Shown: piece after piece, positions 33,528 through 40,544 of the stretch
Layout of the letters: every line of letters begins with the position of its first letter
Numbering within the stretch: position 1 is the stretch's first letter
Assembly: GCA_030706685.1 (NCBI GenBank)
Contig: JAUZOA010000045.1
Coordinates: 1-40,544, forward strand
Origin: Bacteroidota bacterium
GTDB taxonomy: Bacteria; Bacteroidota; Bacteroidia; Chitinophagales; Chitinophagaceae
Length of the DNA: 40,544 nucleotides
Direction of reading: 5' to 3'
The notes under the pieces: generated by a model
What the model was told of the DNA's origin: nothing
Seen by the model: the letters and a program-made list of their open reading frames with translations, nothing else
The model's database searches: none
Program-made: the position numbers and the translations under genes

Positions 33528-34844
33528 ATGAACAATATCATAGAAAATTATAAAGAGCATTTTGACCGGTTACAATCGTCGCCTACAAGCAATGCTATGT
33601 CTGTTCTGGCTGCTGTGCGGCAGAATGCATTTAATGCTTTCAGCAAGATGGGTATCCCTACTGCCAGGCATGAAGAATGGAAATATACACGCATCGGCAG
33701 TTTGTTTAATGCTGAATTACAATTCCCCGCAAACCTGCTGCCATCCATTGAAGCGGAATTGGAAGCCATACGTTTGCCGGGTTATGAACAGGCCAATGAA
33801 TTGGTTTTTGTGAATGGATATTTTAACTCTTCTCTTTCCCGTATTCGTTCCGCGGAATTGATCACGCTAACGATGGAAGAAGCTGCAGCAGGTGAATACA
33901 AGGATTTTGTCCTGCGGTACCTGGGCGACAGCAGCCGTTATTTAAAAGACGGCATCAATGCGCTCAATACAGCATTTACGCAGGGAGGTGTTTTTCTTCA
34001 TGTTAAAAAAGGACAGGCAATTGAACATCCTGTTTACATTTATAATATTACTGATGCCAGAACGGCTGCTATCCTGGCGCAGCCGCGAAGCCTGGTGCAT
34101 ATCGGCGAAAATGCGCAGGTGCAACTGGTAGAAACGTATTCAACGATCGGAATAGCCGATAGCTTCACCAACCAGGTAATGGAAGTAGTGATGGAAAAAG
34201 ATTCCCTGGTGGAATATTACAAAATACAAAACGATGCCAGCCATGCCAGCCTGGTCAGCACTACTCATTTCCTGCAAACCGGTAAAAGCTATTTGCATAC
34301 GGTCACCATTTCGCTCAATGGGGCTATCGTGCGGAATAACCTGAATGTTATCCTGGAAGCGGAGCATTGTGAAGCGCATTTATATGGACTGTATTTCCAG
34401 GGAGGTAAAAGCCATATCGACAACCATACCATTGTAGACAATGTAAAGCCCAATTGTTTCAGTAACGAATTATATAAGGGAATCCTGAATAATGAAGCTT
34501 CAGGAGTGTTTAATGGAAAGATTTTTGTACGGCCGCAGGCACAGAAAACAAATGCCTACCAGTCTAATAAAAATGTATTGCTTTCTGATGCGGCCAGTGT
34601 AAATACCAAGCCGCAATTGGAAATATTTGCTGATGATGTAAAATGTTCACACGGTTGTACGGTAGGACAATTGGATGAAGAGGCATTATTCTACCTGCGA
34701 TCGAGGGGTATCAGCGAGAAGATCGCGCGTTTCTTAATGATCCGCGCCTTCGCTGCCGATATACTGGAGCATATAAAACCGGCGCCGATCCACGCTTATG
34801 TTGAACAACTTATTTCAGAACGTTTGGAATTTCATATACTATGA
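33528..34844 (+). CDS. sufD: Fe-S cluster assembly protein SufD
   Basis: SufD is the SufB paralogue that completes the SufBC2D complex and helps iron acquisition. The 438-residue product has the N-terminal helical part (RHEEWKYTRIGSLFNAE) and the conserved C-terminal SufBD core (NALNTAFTQGGVFLHVKKG, KTNAYQSNKNVLLSDAA, FADDVKCSHGCTVGQLDE, LFYLRSRGISE). Its stop overlaps the sufS start by four bases (ATGA). Confidence 0.95.
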   Translation: MNNIIENYKEHFDRLQSSPTSNAMSVLAAVRQNAFNAFSKMGIPTARHEEWKYTRIGSLFNAELQFPANLLPSIEAELEAIRLPGYEQANELVFVNGYFNSSLSRIRSAELITLTMEEAAAGEYKDFVLRYLGDSSRYLKDGINALNTAFTQGGVFLHVKKGQAIEHPVYIYNITDARTAAILAQPRSLVHIGENAQVQLVETYSTIGIADSFTNQVMEVVMEKDSLVEYYKIQNDASHASLVSTTHFLQTGKSYLHTVTISLNGAIVRNNLNVILEAEHCEAHLYGLYFQGGKSHIDNHTIVDNVKPNCFSNELYKGILNNEASGVFNGKIFVRPQAQKTNAYQSNKNVLLSDAASVNTKPQLEIFADDVKCSHGCTVGQLDEEALFYLRSRGISEKIARFLMIRAFAADILEHIKPAPIHAYVEQLISERLEFHIL

Positions 34845-36091
34845 CTATGACAAGATCTGTTACCATACAGGAAGGCCTGGATGTATATTCCATCCGCAAG
34901 CAGTTCCCGATCCTTGACCGGGAAGTGAAAGGCAGGCGATTGGTGTATTTTGATAACGCGGCTACTTCACAAAAACCACAGTCAGTGATTGACGCGCTGG
35001 TGAATTATTATACAAATTATAACGCGAATATTCACCGGGGCATTCATACCCTTGCCGAAGAAGCAACCGCTGCTTTTGAAGCTACCCGCGATGCGGCAAG
35101 GCAATTCATTCATGCGGCATCCAGGGAAGAAATCATTTTTACCAGGGGAACTACCGAAGGAATTAATCTTGTAGCGTATACCTGGGGCAGGCAAAACATC
35201 AAAGCAGGAGACGAGATCATCATTTCAGCGATGGAGCATCATTCCAATATTGTTCCCTGGCAAATAGTATGCGAAGAAAAGAACGCTGTATTAAAAATAA
35301 TTCCCATCAATGATGAAGGAGAATTATTGATGCCTGAATACGAGAAGATGCTCGGCCCTAAAACAAAACTTGTTTCGATTGTGCAGGTATCCAATGCACT
35401 GGGGACCGTTAACCCGGTAAAGACAATGATTGATGCCGCGCATAAAGCAGGCGCACTCGTGTTCGTAGATGGCGCCCAGTCAACTGTCCATTTGGATATC
35501 AATGTACAGGAAATGGATTGTGATTTTTTTGCTTTCTCGGCTCATAAACTATATGGCCCTACAGGTGTCGGTATATTATATGGTAAAAAGCATTTACTGG
35601 AGAGCATGCCGGTCTTTCAGGGCGGGGGTGAGATGATAAAGGAAGTGACATTTGAAAAAACGATTTATAATGACCTGCCTTATAAATATGAAGCAGGCAC
35701 TCCCAATATAGCGGATACTATTGCGTTCAAAACGGCCCTGGACTTTATTCAGGAAACAGGGAAAGAAAAAATACGGAAGCATGAACAGGAGTTATTGGTG
35801 TATGCGACATCGCAATTAGAACAAATTCCGGGACTGAGGATCATCGGCACGGCACGTGAAAAAACAAGTGTTATTTCCTTTATCATTGATAAGACCCATC
35901 CGCAAGATATAGGGATATTGCTGGATAACCGGGGTATTGCCGTGAGAACAGGCCATCATTGCGCAGAGCCTCTCATGCGGCGATTCGGGATTCCCGGCAC
36001 AGCCAGGGCCTCTTTTGCTGTATACAATACCAAAGAGGAAATTGATGAGCTGGTGACCGGTTTGCAAAAAGTAGTAAAGATGTTATTATAA
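34841..36091 (+). CDS. sufS: Cysteine desulfurase SufS
   Basis: A 416-residue PLP-dependent cysteine desulfurase that supplies persulfide sulfur to SufE. The PLP lysine is Lys236 in FSAHKLYGPTG, the cofactor-stacking histidine lies in SAMEHHSN (about 133), and the catalytic cysteine is Cys374 in RTGHHCAEPLM, in the short-loop arrangement typical of group II (SufS) enzymes. It overlaps sufD and is followed four bases later by sufE, consistent with tight co-expression of the desulfurase and its acceptor. Confidence 0.95.
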   Translation: MTMTRSVTIQEGLDVYSIRKQFPILDREVKGRRLVYFDNAATSQKPQSVIDALVNYYTNYNANIHRGIHTLAEEATAAFEATRDAARQFIHAASREEIIFTRGTTEGINLVAYTWGRQNIKAGDEIIISAMEHHSNIVPWQIVCEEKNAVLKIIPINDEGELLMPEYEKMLGPKTKLVSIVQVSNALGTVNPVKTMIDAAHKAGALVFVDGAQSTVHLDINVQEMDCDFFAFSAHKLYGPTGVGILYGKKHLLESMPVFQGGGEMIKEVTFEKTIYNDLPYKYEAGTPNIADTIAFKTALDFIQETGKEKIRKHEQELLVYATSQLEQIPGLRIIGTAREKTSVISFIIDKTHPQDIGILLDNRGIAVRTGHHCAEPLMRRFGIPGTARASFAVYNTKEEIDELVTGLQKVVKMLL

Positions 36092-36095
36092 TTCA

Positions 36096-36548
36096 ATGAG
36101 CATTGATAATACGATAGAAGCAACAGAAAAGGAAATAGTCGAAGAATTTTCATTATTCGATTCCTGGGATGATAAATACGAATATATTATTGACCTGGGT
36201 AAAAAATTGCCCCCGCTGGAAGAACAATATAAGATGGATGAGAACAGGGTGAGAGGGTGCCAGTCTACAGTATGGCTGGTGGCCGATTATAAAGGAGGCA
36301 AAGTTTTTTTTAAAGCGGAAAGCGATGCGGTGATCGTAAAGGGTTTGATCAGCCTGCTGATACGTGTGTTATCCGGTCATACACCTGCTGAGATCATAGA
36401 GGCCAAACTGGATTTTATCCGCCAGATCGGTATGACCACTCATTTGGCACAAACCCGTTCCAATGGGTTACTGGCTATGGTAAAACAAATGAAGAACTAT
36501 GCGATTGTATTTAAGACGAAAGAAGCGGCGCTTACAGGAAATCAATAG
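36096..36548 (+). CDS. sufE: Sulfur acceptor SufE
   Basis: SufE takes persulfide from SufS and passes it to SufB. The 150-residue product has the family motif RVRGCQSTVWL with acceptor Cys55, and the EYIIDLGKKLPPL helix near the N-terminus. Length and position right after sufS are as expected. Confidence 0.95.
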   Translation: MSIDNTIEATEKEIVEEFSLFDSWDDKYEYIIDLGKKLPPLEEQYKMDENRVRGCQSTVWLVADYKGGKVFFKAESDAVIVKGLISLLIRVLSGHTPAEIIEAKLDFIRQIGMTTHLAQTRSNGLLAMVKQMKNYAIVFKTKEAALTGNQ

Positions 36549-36571
36549 TTATTAAGTAACAATTATTACGG

Positions 36572-36883
36572 ATGAACGAAGAGCAATTAAAAGAAAAAGT
36601 GATAGAATGTTTGCACACGATCTATGACCCTGAAATACCGGTAAATATTTATGAGCTGGGCCTGATCTATGAAATCAATATTTTACCGATCAACAATGTC
36701 CAGATCGTGATGACGCTGACATCGCCGGCTTGTCCTGCCGCGCAGTCAATACCGGTTGAAGTGGATCAGAAGGTAAAACAGGTAGAAGGTGTGAACGATG
36801 TGCATGTAGCGATTACCTGGACGCCGCCCTGGGATAAGAGCATGATGTCTGAAGCGGCGCAATTAGAATTAGGAATGCTTTAA
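36572..36883 (+). CDS. sufT: SufT/MIP18 family (DUF59) Fe-S maturation protein
   Basis: A 103-residue single-domain protein with DPEIPVNIYELGLIYE and TLTSPACPAAQSIP, the hallmarks of the DUF59/MIP18 family; Cys54 is the conserved cysteine. Members act late in Fe-S assembly, helping to load clusters into target proteins. Its position within the suf operon supports a SufT role rather than the phenylacetate-pathway PaaD role. Confidence 0.9.
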   Translation: MNEEQLKEKVIECLHTIYDPEIPVNIYELGLIYEINILPINNVQIVMTLTSPACPAAQSIPVEVDQKVKQVEGVNDVHVAITWTPPWDKSMMSEAAQLELGML

Positions 36884-36893
36884 AAAAATATGT

Positions 36894-37445
36894 ATGGCAC
36901 AAATAAGCCTTAACAGTTTGATGAACAATAATGCGCCAACCTATTCACCCGCGGCCGTACAGCCTTTCAGGGATGAATTGACAGTTGCAGGTTTTACCGA
37001 ATTGCTTACTCCTGCCGGTGTAGATGCTGCCCTGGATCGCGATGATGATAAATTGACCCTTGTGGTATTAAATTCCGTTTGCGGCTGCGCTGCCGGCAAA
37101 GCCAGGCCCGGTGTCCTGGTGTCTATGCTCAATGATACAGTACCTGATCAATATGTTACGGTATTTGCCGGCATGGAAAAAGAAGCAGTCAATCATTTCA
37201 GGGAAAAATACCTGGCAGGTATTACTCCTTCCTCACCCAACATCGCCCTGTTCAGCAACGGCAAATTGGTTCACCTGCTCCAACGCTACCAGGTGGAAGG
37301 AAAAACAGCCGGCGATATTGCGCAGGAATTGATTACAGTGTATAATCGTGCCTGCACGAAAAAAAATACACCGGAAGAGCAGGAGAAATTAAAAATTCAT
37401 ATTGAGAACAAGTACCAGGTGAAAATCGGATCATTGAACGCATAA
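36894..37445 (+). CDS. BrxA/BrxB-like bacilliredoxin
   Basis: A 183-residue member of the BrxA/BrxB (DUF1094) thioredoxin-fold family, with the active site Cys63-Gly-Cys65 in LNSVCGCAAGKARPG. Bacilliredoxins remove low-molecular-weight thiols from protein cysteines in bacillithiol-using bacteria. This copy carries about 35 extra residues at the C-terminus (TKKNTPEEQEKLKIHIENKY) compared with the usual length of about 145. Its place inside the suf operon suggests protection or regeneration of Suf or regulator cysteines. Whether the host makes bacillithiol cannot be judged from this window. Confidence 0.85.
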   Translation: MAQISLNSLMNNNAPTYSPAAVQPFRDELTVAGFTELLTPAGVDAALDRDDDKLTLVVLNSVCGCAAGKARPGVLVSMLNDTVPDQYVTVFAGMEKEAVNHFREKYLAGITPSSPNIALFSNGKLVHLLQRYQVEGKTAGDIAQELITVYNRACTKKNTPEEQEKLKIHIENKYQVKIGSLNA

Positions 37446-37453
37446 TCAGTTAT

Positions 37454-37945
37454 ATGAAAATAACCGCACAGGAAGAATATGGCTTACGCATACTGATACG
37501 CATTGCTGCCTGCAGGGATGAAGAAGGAATGAGTATTCCCCAGTTGAGCGAGGCAGAAGGGCTCAGCAGTCATTACGTGGCCAAATTGACCCGGTTGTTG
37601 CGGATGGAAGGATTCATCAACAGCACCCCGGGCAATAAGGGAGGCTATTCCCTGGCAAAGCCTGCTAAGGAAATTGCTATCCGCAGCGTGCTCAAAGCGC
37701 TGGGCGGAACCATGTTTGATAAAGACTTCTGCGGATCACATGCGGGCGCTTTAAAATTATGCACCAATTCCGTGAATTGTTCAGCCAGGTCCCTCTGGAA
37801 AATGGTCCAGTTTACCGTAGACCGGCTATTGGATAAGATTACCTTGTATGACCTGGCCAATACAGAAAATGAGTCAGCAAAAATCTTAAACGAGTTGCTC
37901 GAGCAAAATGAGGCTTCCCTGGGAAGGGAGAATATACAGTTGTAG
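37454..37945 (+). CDS. Rrf2/IscR-like transcriptional regulator
   Basis: A 163-residue Rrf2-family regulator: N-terminal winged helix (MKITAQEEYGLRILIRIAA, LSSHYVAKLTRLLRMEGF, GNKGGYSLAKP) and a central loop with three cysteines, Cys93, Cys103 and Cys109 (C-x9-C-x5-C), suited to bind a [2Fe-2S] cluster as in IscR and SufR-like repressors. Being the last gene of the suf operon it probably senses Fe-S status and regulates the operon; the perfect palindrome at 31049-31070 is the obvious candidate operator. The first cysteine spacing differs from E. coli IscR (x9 instead of x5). Confidence 0.9.
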   Translation: MKITAQEEYGLRILIRIAACRDEEGMSIPQLSEAEGLSSHYVAKLTRLLRMEGFINSTPGNKGGYSLAKPAKEIAIRSVLKALGGTMFDKDFCGSHAGALKLCTNSVNCSARSLWKMVQFTVDRLLDKITLYDLANTENESAKILNELLEQNEASLGRENIQL

Positions 37946-38183
37946 ACTATTTTATACGCTGTCACCAGTTGCCGGAAATACATTCCTGCCACTAAAAGCC
38001 GGGCATCGGATTTGAAAAAGATCAAATAATCCGGCAATAACAGGTATTTTGCCTCCTTTCAGTATACTTTCTTCACAAACAGTTATTTCATCCCGGTTAA
38101 TTTTTATATTTTCCCTCCTGCCTGCTGTCCCGCATCTTGCACAGGTACAAGAACTGATTTCATCAAGCCATTAAATACTGCTT

Positions 38184-38930
38184 ATGCGTAACATCTGTTC
38201 ATTGCTGCTCATTTTATTTATTGCCGGCCAATGTATGGCCCAGCAAAAAGAGGAAAAAGCTAAACCGGCATTTTCATCGTCAGGAGCCGTAAAATGGAAC
38301 CCGGAGAGTCTCTATTTTGGAAAAGTTGGATTGTCGGGTGAATATAATTTCAAGCATAAAAAATCTGTCACTTTCGGAATGGGTATTCCTTTCAACAAAG
38401 CCCTTACTTACAAGCTGGATAACCAGGACCGGAGCATTTCCATGAAAACCTTTTCGGTAATGGGCGGCTACCGGATGTACATGGGTAAAAAATTTATGAG
38501 AGGCATTTATTTTGAGCCCTACCTGAAATACCTGAAGAATGACGCTTCGATAATTATTAATGCTGATCTGAATGGACGGCCTGTTGATTTTGTAACTACC
38601 AGCAGCTACTCAGGTTTTGGCGCAGGACTGCAGTTAGGCGTTCAATTCATGATTGCCAAAAGAATAGTGTTTGATTTCTTCTTTCTCGGCCCGGAAGCCA
38701 ATTCGGTACATCACCAGGCAGCGATGCATGATATAACTTCTACCAGTCCGTGGAACGCAGCGGATGCCGCAGATGCGCAGCAACAGATTAATGCCAATAT
38801 CGGCGATGTGCCCATTATTGGGAAAAAGCTAAAGGTCACCGTAGATGCAAACGCGAGAACTGTTTCTTCTGACTATAAAGGATTTTTACCGGGATTCAGG
38901 GCCGGCCTGTCTGCGGGTGTCCGGTTTTAG
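38184..38930 (+). CDS. Predicted outer-membrane beta-barrel protein
   Basis: A 248-residue protein with a signal peptide (MRNICSLLLILFIAGQCMAQ), a short charged linker, then alternating hydrophobic/aromatic strands (LYFGKVGLSGEYNF, FSVMGGYRMYMGKKF, GFGAGLQLGVQFM, FRAGLSAGVRF) ending in phenylalanine, the usual mark of an outer-membrane barrel. I do not recognise a specific family; a DUF3575-like or OmpA-type barrel is possible. Residues about 165-205 form a large extracellular loop or plug rich in Ala/Asp/Gln. It probably belongs to its own transcript, 238 bp after the suf operon. Confidence 0.7.
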   Translation: MRNICSLLLILFIAGQCMAQQKEEKAKPAFSSSGAVKWNPESLYFGKVGLSGEYNFKHKKSVTFGMGIPFNKALTYKLDNQDRSISMKTFSVMGGYRMYMGKKFMRGIYFEPYLKYLKNDASIIINADLNGRPVDFVTTSSYSGFGAGLQLGVQFMIAKRIVFDFFFLGPEANSVHHQAAMHDITSTSPWNAADAADAQQQINANIGDVPIIGKKLKVTVDANARTVSSDYKGFLPGFRAGLSAGVRF

Positions 38931-39059
38931 GAGTTGGGACGCATGTTCCAAAAAGAGTATAACGAGTTCAGATTTGAAAGTCTTTTCCGGGCTCTTTGCT
39001 TTCTTTAGCGGGGAGTGTACAACCGGCAGTACCATAACTGTATACTGATAAAGTTACTG

Positions 39060-39093
39060 TGATCATTGTCAAAAAAGTCAATGACAAAGATCA
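39060..39093. repeat. Imperfect inverted repeat upstream of the desaturase
   Basis: TGATCATTGTC (39060-39070) and GACAAAGATCA (39083-39093) pair with one mismatch in eleven around a 12-base spacer, about 60 bp before the desaturase start. It could be an operator; no regulator gene is adjacent. Confidence 0.45.
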
Positions 39094-39150
39094 TTTCCTG
39101 TCGCCTGCCCTGTTATTTATTTTTGATCTGTTTAATAGCTTATCGGAGTT

Positions 39151-39909
39151 ATGGCAATACTCATTTTCTTTGTTGCCCATTGGTATTTGTCTTTGTTTAC
39201 ACAAACTTTTTTTTACCACAGGTACGCATCTCATGGGGCTTTTACCATGAGTAAATCATGGGAGCGGTTCTTTTATATATTCTCTTACATTACGCAGGGA
39301 TCATCCTACATGAGCCCGAGGGCTTATGCCATTATGCACCGCATGCATCATGCTTATACCGATACAGAACTGGACCCTCATTCACCCAGGTATTCAAAGA
39401 ATGTAGTTGCCATGATGATGCGGACCAATAAATTTTACATGGGTATTTACAACAAAACGATGCCGGTAGAAGAGAAATTTATGAAAAATGTTCCTGACTG
39501 GCCGGCATTCGATAAGTGGGCGCTTACCTGGAAATCATCTATCTTCTGGAGCCTTATTTATACGGGGTATTACATACTTTTTGCGACAGCCTGGTGGATG
39601 TACCTGTTAATACCGGTTCATATTTTAATGGGACCTGTACATGGCACGATTGTCAATTGGTTTGCGCATAAATACGGGTACACCAATTTTAAAATGAATA
39701 ATACGTCAAGGAATTTATGGCCGGTAGATATCCTGATGCTTGGGGAGGCCTATCACAACAATCATCATAAATATCCATCCAGTATAAATTTTGGAGGCGT
39801 AAGATGGCATGAAATTGATCCGGTATATCCTATTATCCGCTTGCTGCATTGGCTGGGAGTCATCCATATAAAAAATACTTCACTTAAAAGGATCGAGGTT
39901 GAATTCTGA
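39151..39909 (+). CDS. Acyl-CoA/fatty acid desaturase
   Basis: A 252-residue membrane di-iron desaturase with all three histidine boxes: HRYASH (23-28), HRMHH (63-67) and HNNHH (202-206), plus His173 in NWFAHKYG. Hydrophobic segments around 1-20, 38-50 and 130-160 anchor it in the inner membrane. By family knowledge it introduces a double bond into an acyl chain with oxygen and an electron donor, adjusting membrane fluidity. No fused cytochrome b5 or ferredoxin domain is present, so electrons must come from elsewhere. Confidence 0.9.
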   Translation: MAILIFFVAHWYLSLFTQTFFYHRYASHGAFTMSKSWERFFYIFSYITQGSSYMSPRAYAIMHRMHHAYTDTELDPHSPRYSKNVVAMMMRTNKFYMGIYNKTMPVEEKFMKNVPDWPAFDKWALTWKSSIFWSLIYTGYYILFATAWWMYLLIPVHILMGPVHGTIVNWFAHKYGYTNFKMNNTSRNLWPVDILMLGEAYHNNHHKYPSSINFGGVRWHEIDPVYPIIRLLHWLGVIHIKNTSLKRIEVEF

Positions 39910-40029
39910 ATAAAAGCTATGAAGCTATAAAGCATACCGATTTTATATAATCTTATATATCCTCAGCAAAAGACTTTCGTATGTAGGTGATTATTCAACC
40001 TCCCCGGGTATCCGCCGGTTTGCCTGCTC

Positions 40030-40544
40030 TTAAAAACTTTCCATAACCTGTATCATTTTCTTCCGCATATTTTCATCCGGGAACGGACCATATCCCGCAG
40101 CCATATTATCCATCATATTTTTTGGATCAGATGTTCCCGGGATCACGCAGGTTACAGCGGGATGCGAGAGGATGAATTTTAAGAAGAACTGGCCCCAGCT
40201 TTTTATAGCATAGTCTGTCGCCCACCCCGGAAGTGATTTACCCTGTACCATTTTAAATAGGGACCCTTTTTCAAAAGGCTCATTGATAAGTACGGCAACC
40301 CCCTTGTCCTGTGCTGTTGGCAGCAGGGATCTTTCAGCATTCCGCTGCAGGATGGAATAATTGAACTGAACAAAATCTAATTTCTCTGTTTTAATGACTT
40401 GTTCTAATTGCGCATGAGCAGCGTTTGTATAATGGGTGACGCCAATATAACGAAGCTTACCCTCTTCCTTTAATTTTCGTAAAGTCCTGAGATGAGTTGT
40501 CCAGTCAAGCAGGTTATGTATCTGAAGCAGGTCAATAACCGAAC
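40030..40544 (-). CDS. Aldo/keto reductase, C-terminal part (5' beyond window)
   Basis: The - strand frame is open from the right edge to a TAA at 40030, giving about 171 residues without an internal start requirement. It reads SVIDLLQIHNLLDW, LRKLKEEGKLRYIGVTHY, LDFVQFNYSILQRNAE, QDKGVAVLINEPFEKGSLF and SHPAVTCVIPGTSDPKNM, the second half of a TIM-barrel aldo/keto reductase including the C-terminal NADPH-binding region. The catalytic Asp/Tyr/Lys part lies outside the window. It is convergent with the desaturase. Confidence 0.85.
   Translation of the reverse strand, partial: SVIDLLQIHNLLDWTTHLRTLRKLKEEGKLRYIGVTHYTNAAHAQLEQVIKTEKLDFVQFNYSILQRNAERSLLPTAQDKGVAVLINEPFEKGSLFKMVQGKSLPGWATDYAIKSWGQFFLKFILSHPAVTCVIPGTSDPKNMMDNMAAGYGPFPDENMRKKMIQVMESF

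Noticed and set aside
38845-39254. Short + strand ORFs between the barrel protein and the desaturase
   Set aside because: They overlap real genes out of frame or sit in the gap without domain or start signals.

Overview
The window looks like a piece of a Bacteroidota chromosome, most likely Chitinophagaceae-like. This is inferred from four C-terminal type IX secretion (T9SS) sorting domains, promoters of the TAnnTTTG type, weak or absent Shine-Dalgarno sequences, a sufBCDSE order with sufT and an Rrf2 gene, and degenerate intergenic inverted repeats of a kind common in that phylum. I see no rRNA, tRNA, CRISPR array, insertion sequence or phage gene.

Region 1 (1-17902, + strand) holds four large secreted proteins. 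The first is cut by the window edge and is built from 52-residue tandem repeats. The next three share DUF4082-like and SbsA-type Ig-like (Big_5) modules. One carries an N,N-dimethylformamidase beta-subunit-like domain plus a LamG-like lectin domain. The other two are paralogues ending in an amidotransferase-fold-like plus polysaccharide-deacetylase-like module. Intrinsic terminators follow genes 1, 3 and 4, and a shared motif (TAATATCC..TCTAAAG) lies upstream of genes 2, 3 and 4, so each is probably transcribed separately.

Region 2 (17975-24499, - strand) is a compact catabolic operon: an ethanolamine-type APC permease, a glutamine-synthetase-like gamma-glutamyl-amine ligase, an iron-type alcohol dehydrogenase, a single polypeptide fusing a C26 gamma-glutamyl hydrolase to an aldehyde dehydrogenase, and a SnoaL-like protein. 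Together they could carry out: ethanolamine (or a similar amino-alcohol) import, gamma-glutamylation, alcohol and aldehyde oxidation, then release of glutamate plus glycine (or the matching amino acid).

Region 3 (24731-28422) has an ATP-grasp ligase, a Uma2-family putative nuclease and a YbdK-like GCS2 ligase in one tightly coupled - strand operon. It is divergent from a Fes-like esterase across a perfect 27-bp inverted repeat.

Region 4 (28468-30932, - strand) holds an ECF sigma factor, its zinc-binding anti-sigma factor, a small membrane protein and an FkbM-type methyltransferase. Two near-identical ECF-type promoters (GCAAC-N16-CGTCT) precede the sigma gene and the membrane-protein gene, pointing to autoregulation.

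Region 5 (31091-37945, + strand) is a complete SUF iron-sulfur assembly operon, sufBCDSE-sufT-bacilliredoxin-Rrf2, with a perfect palindrome (GTTTATAC-N6-GTATAAAC) next to its promoter that could be the Rrf2 operator. Two degenerate inverted repeats separate sufB/sufC and sufC/sufD.

Region 6 (38184-40544) has an outer-membrane beta-barrel-like protein, a membrane fatty-acid desaturase and the 3' part of an aldo/keto reductase that runs off the right edge. All functions are assigned by reading motifs; no database search was possible.
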